A stretch of 64,000 nucleotides of DNA. Origin: Cryptococcus deneoformans JEC21. Lineage: Eukaryota; Basidiomycota; Tremellomycetes; Tremellales; Cryptococcaceae. The translations under genes and the position numbers were made by a program. The first letter of the stretch is position 1. Every line of letters starts with the position of its first letter. Positions 60,215-64,000 of the stretch are shown piece after piece. The stretch spans positions 455,001 to 519,000 of the forward strand of contig NC_006680.1 in the NCBI RefSeq assembly GCF_000091045.1. The letters run 5' to 3'. The notes below the pieces were generated by a model. The model made no database searches and was not told the origin of the DNA. It saw only the letters and a program-made list of their open reading frames with translations.

Positions 60215-63200
60215 ATGACCACCCCTTCAACACCGGGCGAAAGCTCGCTCGCGACATCTGTCTATTCTCTCGCCCCAAAGTCTCCAGTGGAAGTACATAA
60301 GGAACGAGTCGCCAACTGGCGCTTCTCCACCATCTGCGCTAATGTCGATGGCAAGGATCAGTATGGAGCTAGCTCAACTCCCATCTACCAGACCGCCACC
60401 TTCAAGGGTATGGACGGGCAATATGACTACACCAGGTCTGGGAACCCCACAAGAGGCGCTCTTGGTGAGTTGGGGCTTGCTCGTTTATCGCATCTCCATA
60501 GATAACACTGACAAATGAGGCTATAAGAAAACCATCTTGCAAGATTGTACGGGGCCACTCAAACATTTGCCTTGTCTACTGGTATGACTTGTCTTGACAC
60601 GATCTTGCGACTTGTTAGGCCAGGAGAAACCGTTCTGGCCGGTGACGATTTGTACGGAGGTACCAACCGACTTTTGACGTATCTTGGTACGCATGGCGGT
60701 GTCGATGTCAGGCATGTTGATACTACAGATGTGGACAAGGTAATTCCTCATCTTGGACCAGGGAATAATGTCAAGATGGTTCTTCTAGAATCCCCTACGA
60801 ACCCTCTGTTGAAAATTGCCGACCTGCAAGAAATCGCCGATGCTGTTCACTCTGCTGCACCTAGCGCTTTGATTGTGGTTGACAACACTATGATGTCTCC
60901 TTACCTGCAACGGCCGCTTGAGATTGGTGCCGATATTGTTTACGACTCTGCTACCAAATATCTCTCAGGTCATCACGACCTTATGGCTGGTATCATTGCA
61001 GCTTCTCGACCCGATATCTGCAAAGACATTGCATTCATTATTAACTCTGTTGGATCCGGCCTTGCTCCTTTCGACTCTTTCCTTTTGCTCCGTGGTGTCA
61101 AGACCATGTCTCTCAGGATGGACAGGCAGATGGCCACTGCCCACCTTGTGGCTCTTTATCTTGATTCATTTGGCTTCTTGGTCCACTACCCTGGTCTCAA
61201 GAGCCATCCTAAGAGGGATATCCACTACAAACAGGCGTCTGGTGCTGGCGCGGTGTTAAGTTTTGTTACTGGCGACAAGGCCCTTAGCGAACGGATTGTC
61301 GGCGGGACAAGACTGTGGGGTATCAGCGTGTCTTTCGGGGCTGTCAACAGCTTGATCAGTATGCCATGTTTAATGTCGTAAGTAATTTTACCGTCATCCA
61401 AGAGATCTGCTAATCTGTTGCAGTCACGCCTCCATTTCCGCTGCAGTTCGTGCTGAACGAGGGCTCCCAGAAAACCTTATTCGACTTTGTGTCGGTATCG
61501 AGGACCCTAGAGATCTCATTGATGACTTGGAGCATTCGCTTCTCCAAGCAGGAGCTATTGTTCCCAATCTACAATATACTCCTCTCTCCCAGACTAAGGC
61601 GGCGGAGTTGTACGCTAGGGACGGTGAAGCGTGGATCCTGGAACGTGCCAAGGGTTTCAAGCGGCCTTCTACCCAGTCTATTACTGTTGACAAGCTCGTC
61701 AGCGGCGTGAAGCAAAGTCTTGGTCTCTCCACCCCTCCCAAAGAGTACAAGACGATCGAAGAAGACATCGCGGTTTCTGCCCCCGGCAAGGTTATTCTTT
61801 TCGGTGAGCACGCTGTCGTCCACGGCGTCACTGCCATCGCGTCCAGCGTCGACCTCCGATGCTTTTCCGTCTTGTCTCCTCGTCGTGACGGAAAGGTTGG
61901 ATTGGAAGTACCCAATATTGGTGTGGAACTCGAATGGGAAATCAGCAAGCTTCCTTGGAATCTGCTTCCGGTGCACGCAAATGGCGGGAGGCACGTTGCC
62001 GACAAGGAGCTTGACACGGCGTTGCTTCAGGCTGTGGAGGGTGCTGTCAACACTCATGTTGAAGTGGGTAAGACTGGTATAGGTGCCTGTGTAGCCTTCT
62101 TATATCTGTACATGATGATCTCAGGTGAAGAAACCAATGCGTGAGTATTGGCAAGCCGTGCCGATGTTGCTGAATAAAACTAACTTATGCCTACAGTCTT
62201 TCTGTTACCTTTACCGCTTCTTCAAACCTCCCTATCTCTGCGGGTCTCGGATCATCTGCCGCATACTCCACTTGTGTTGCGGCGTCTTTCCTTCTCGCTC
62301 GCCAGCACCTCACCATTCCTTCGGCCGATCGCCTTCCCAAAGAAGACACTGACTTGGTCGATGGATGGGCTTTCTTGGCCGAAAAGGTTTTACACGGAAA
62401 CCCTAGTGGTATCGATAACGCCGTCGCTGTCAGGGGTGGAGCTGTTGCTTTCACCAGATCTGTTGGCGGAAAGCAAGGCGGTATGGATGGTCTTTTTGAG
62501 TAAGTATCTGCATACCGTTTTATTCACGTCCATTTAGCTGATTTTTTTCCAGGTTTTCTTCTGTCCGATTACTCTTGACCAACACTCTTGTCCCCAGAGA
62601 CACCAAGACATTGGTTGCCGGTGTTTCCGCGAAGCGCCTCGCTGAGCCTCAGGCTGTTAACTCGATTCTCGATTCTATCCAAACCATTTCAGATGAAGCA
62701 CGTTCCTTGCTCGGCGGTGGCAAGCCTGTGGAACGTTCTATCCTTGTCAAGCGTCTGGAAGCGCTCATCAAGGAAAACCATGAGCACTTGGTTGAGCTCG
62801 GAGTGTCGCACCCTTCTTTGGAAATGATCGTGGCAGCTACCGCTCAGGCACCTTTCGAGTTAGCCACCAAGTTGACTGGTGCTGGTGGCGGCGGATGTGC
62901 TCTTACTCTTATTCCGGATGGTAAGTATAGCTATCCTTAGTTATCAGACCGACGCTGATTGTTTATATGCCTACTCAGATTTCCCTGAATCTTCCCTCAA
63001 CGAGCTCATCCAAACCCTCGAAGGCCATGGTTTCCAAGCGCACCTCACCACACTGGGCGGCCCTGGCTTCGGTGTCCTCACGACTCCCTTTAAGCCGGGC
63101 AATGTCTCTGAACAACTTCGGGATGCTGTGAGGACCCACGACGAGGGTGAGGGCATGGTTGTGCCGAAGAGAGCTGGTCTTAGAGAAGCTGATAAGGAAG

Positions 63201-63247
63201 GTTTGCACGCATGGGCGGAAAGGTTGGGTCGATGGGTATATGCTTAA
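60215..63247 (+). CDS. STR3/ERG12: Fusion enzyme: cystathionine beta-lyase - mevalonate kinase
   Basis: Seven exons; introns 60465-60527, 61378-61423, 62068-62124, 62141-62196, 62500-62552 and 62921-62978; exons sum to exactly 2700 nt, 899 residues, no stop between halves. Residues about 1-440 are a Cys/Met-metabolism PLP enzyme: YDYTRSGNPTR, ALSTGMTCLDT, VVDNTMMSPY and the PLP-lysine motif DSATKYLSGHHDLMAG, typical of cystathionine beta-lyase, which makes homocysteine. A helical linker of about 40 residues (AKGFKRPSTQSITVDKLV) follows. Residues about 480-899 are a complete mevalonate kinase: VSAPGKVILFGEHAVVHG, LPISAGLGSSAAYST, NPSGIDNAVAVRGG and KLTGAGGGGCALTLI. It phosphorylates mevalonate in sterol/isoprenoid synthesis. 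The exon at 62125-62140 is only 16 nt. The one exon 61424-62067 spans the end of the lyase, the linker and the kinase start, so the fusion is not a gene-prediction artefact between exons. Both active sites look intact. Confidence 0.93.
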
Positions 63248-63610
63248 AATATGTTATGGGTTGCTTTAGTTGAACGTATGTTTTCTCTGTGTCCCTTGTG
63301 TGATGTTTCTAGTTTCACAGTAGCAACAGTAATGTCTTTGGCTTGTACAATATGGAATGCACGACATTTTGGTAACTGGAAATCTGAAAAGATGTGAAGT
63401 GTTTGCCTGCTAGAGAATCCTATTATGGTCAAAAATGTCTGAGATACATTGCAATGTTCCAAACAAAACTGAAGCAAGCTGCTGATCCAAAATCCCATTG
63501 ATTGAAGTAACCCCAAAATCCCACGATGCACAGATCTATGCATGATATGCCGTATGCTCATCTCACCATTACCTCACCAGACAGACACCGTCTCAAACAA
63601 CCTACGGCTC
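63248..63610. other. Convergent intergenic region, about 360 bp
   Basis: 3' ends of the fusion gene and of the mL45/Mba1-like gene. No feature recognised. Confidence 0.4.
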
Positions 63611-64000
63611 TTAGTTGGCAGGGGCCTTGGTGACGGTCTGCACATCAGGAGTCTTGCTAGGTATCAACCTTCCCTTGATTTTCCAGTCATCCCGTGAAGG
63701 GAAAATCTTTTCAAAGACGATGTTCTCAACAACGTGTTGTGTCCGTCTCGAGGGCGGGGCCGAACCCTTTTGAGTGATCACCGCCTAAATAAAAAGGGGG
63801 CGCATAATTAGCCATGGTGTTGCCTCTTTGCGGTCTCGAATTATAAGAAAACCAACCTGCTGGGTGTCAAACGCCAAAACAATCTGCGCCGCCATCTTGT
63901 CCTCCCTCGGGTCCAACATTGTCATCCTCGCCCATACCAACTTGGTAGACTTGTTCTCCTTGACGAGTTGCCATTTCAGCTTGTCCTTTCTGCCTCTAAT
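63611..64000 (-). CDS. Mitochondrial ribosomal protein mL45 / Mba1-like, C-terminal part
   Basis: Partial: the gene continues beyond the right edge. Two exons are visible, intron 63785-63856, with stop at 63611-63613 and 105 codons in view. The segment TKLVWARMTMLDPREDKMAAQ is followed by FDTQQAVITQKG and the ending VVENIVFEKIFPSRDDWKIKGRLIPS. The last part follows the mL45/Tim44-like pattern in which a VVFEK stretch is followed by a Trp-containing strand and a K-x-x-P close. Members sit at the tunnel exit of the mitochondrial large ribosomal subunit or link it to the inner-membrane insertion machinery. The N-terminal presequence is out of view, so the assignment is provisional. Confidence 0.55.

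Overview
The window is nuclear DNA of a basidiomycete fungus, most likely a Tremellomycete of the Cryptococcus type. The evidence is the gene style: nearly every gene is split by many very short introns (mostly 45-65 nt, GT-AG, with CTAAC/CTAAT-like branch sites), genes lie close together on both strands, and the recognisable proteins are typical fungal housekeeping genes. I rebuilt exon-intron models by hand. For most genes the summed exon length is divisible by three and no in-frame stop remains, which supports the models; species and locus names are not claimed.

Layout. 0-9 kb: 3' end of a D-2-hydroxyglutarate dehydrogenase gene (+), two uncharacterised minus-strand genes, a tail-anchored SAM-like-domain protein and a Sel1-repeat protein. 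10-27 kb: the polarity scaffold BEM1, splicing factor CEF1, ribosome export adaptor NMD3, an NmrA/epimerase-like enzyme (-), a DeSI-thioredoxin-PUL three-domain protein and a Gin4/Hsl1-type kinase. 28-42 kb: SNARE VAM7 (-), TMA46 (-), meiotic HOP2 (+), mitochondrial MDM31 (-), and VPS15 (+). 42-54 kb: a membrane-anchored histidine acid phosphatase, MSH1 (-), a Ser/Ala-rich single-pass membrane protein, and a large protein with an Ecl1-type zinc motif (-). 54-58 kb has no convincing gene. 58-64 kb: a secreted His/Asp-rich fasciclin protein, a cystathionine beta-lyase fused in frame to mevalonate kinase, and the 3' end of an mL45/Mba1-like gene (-).

Most neighbours are functionally unrelated, as usual in fungi. 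Loose themes are cell polarity and morphogenesis (Sel1 protein, BEM1, Gin4/Hsl1 kinase), vacuolar/endosomal trafficking (VAM7, VPS15) and mitochondria (MDM31, MSH1, mL45/Mba1).

The points most worth a second look are the cystathionine beta-lyase/mevalonate kinase fusion, an excess of GC-AG introns (five well supported and one probable among roughly 110), 10- and 11-nt micro-exons in TMA46, a non-canonical RHT motif in the acid phosphatase, and the 3.9-kb gene-free stretch.
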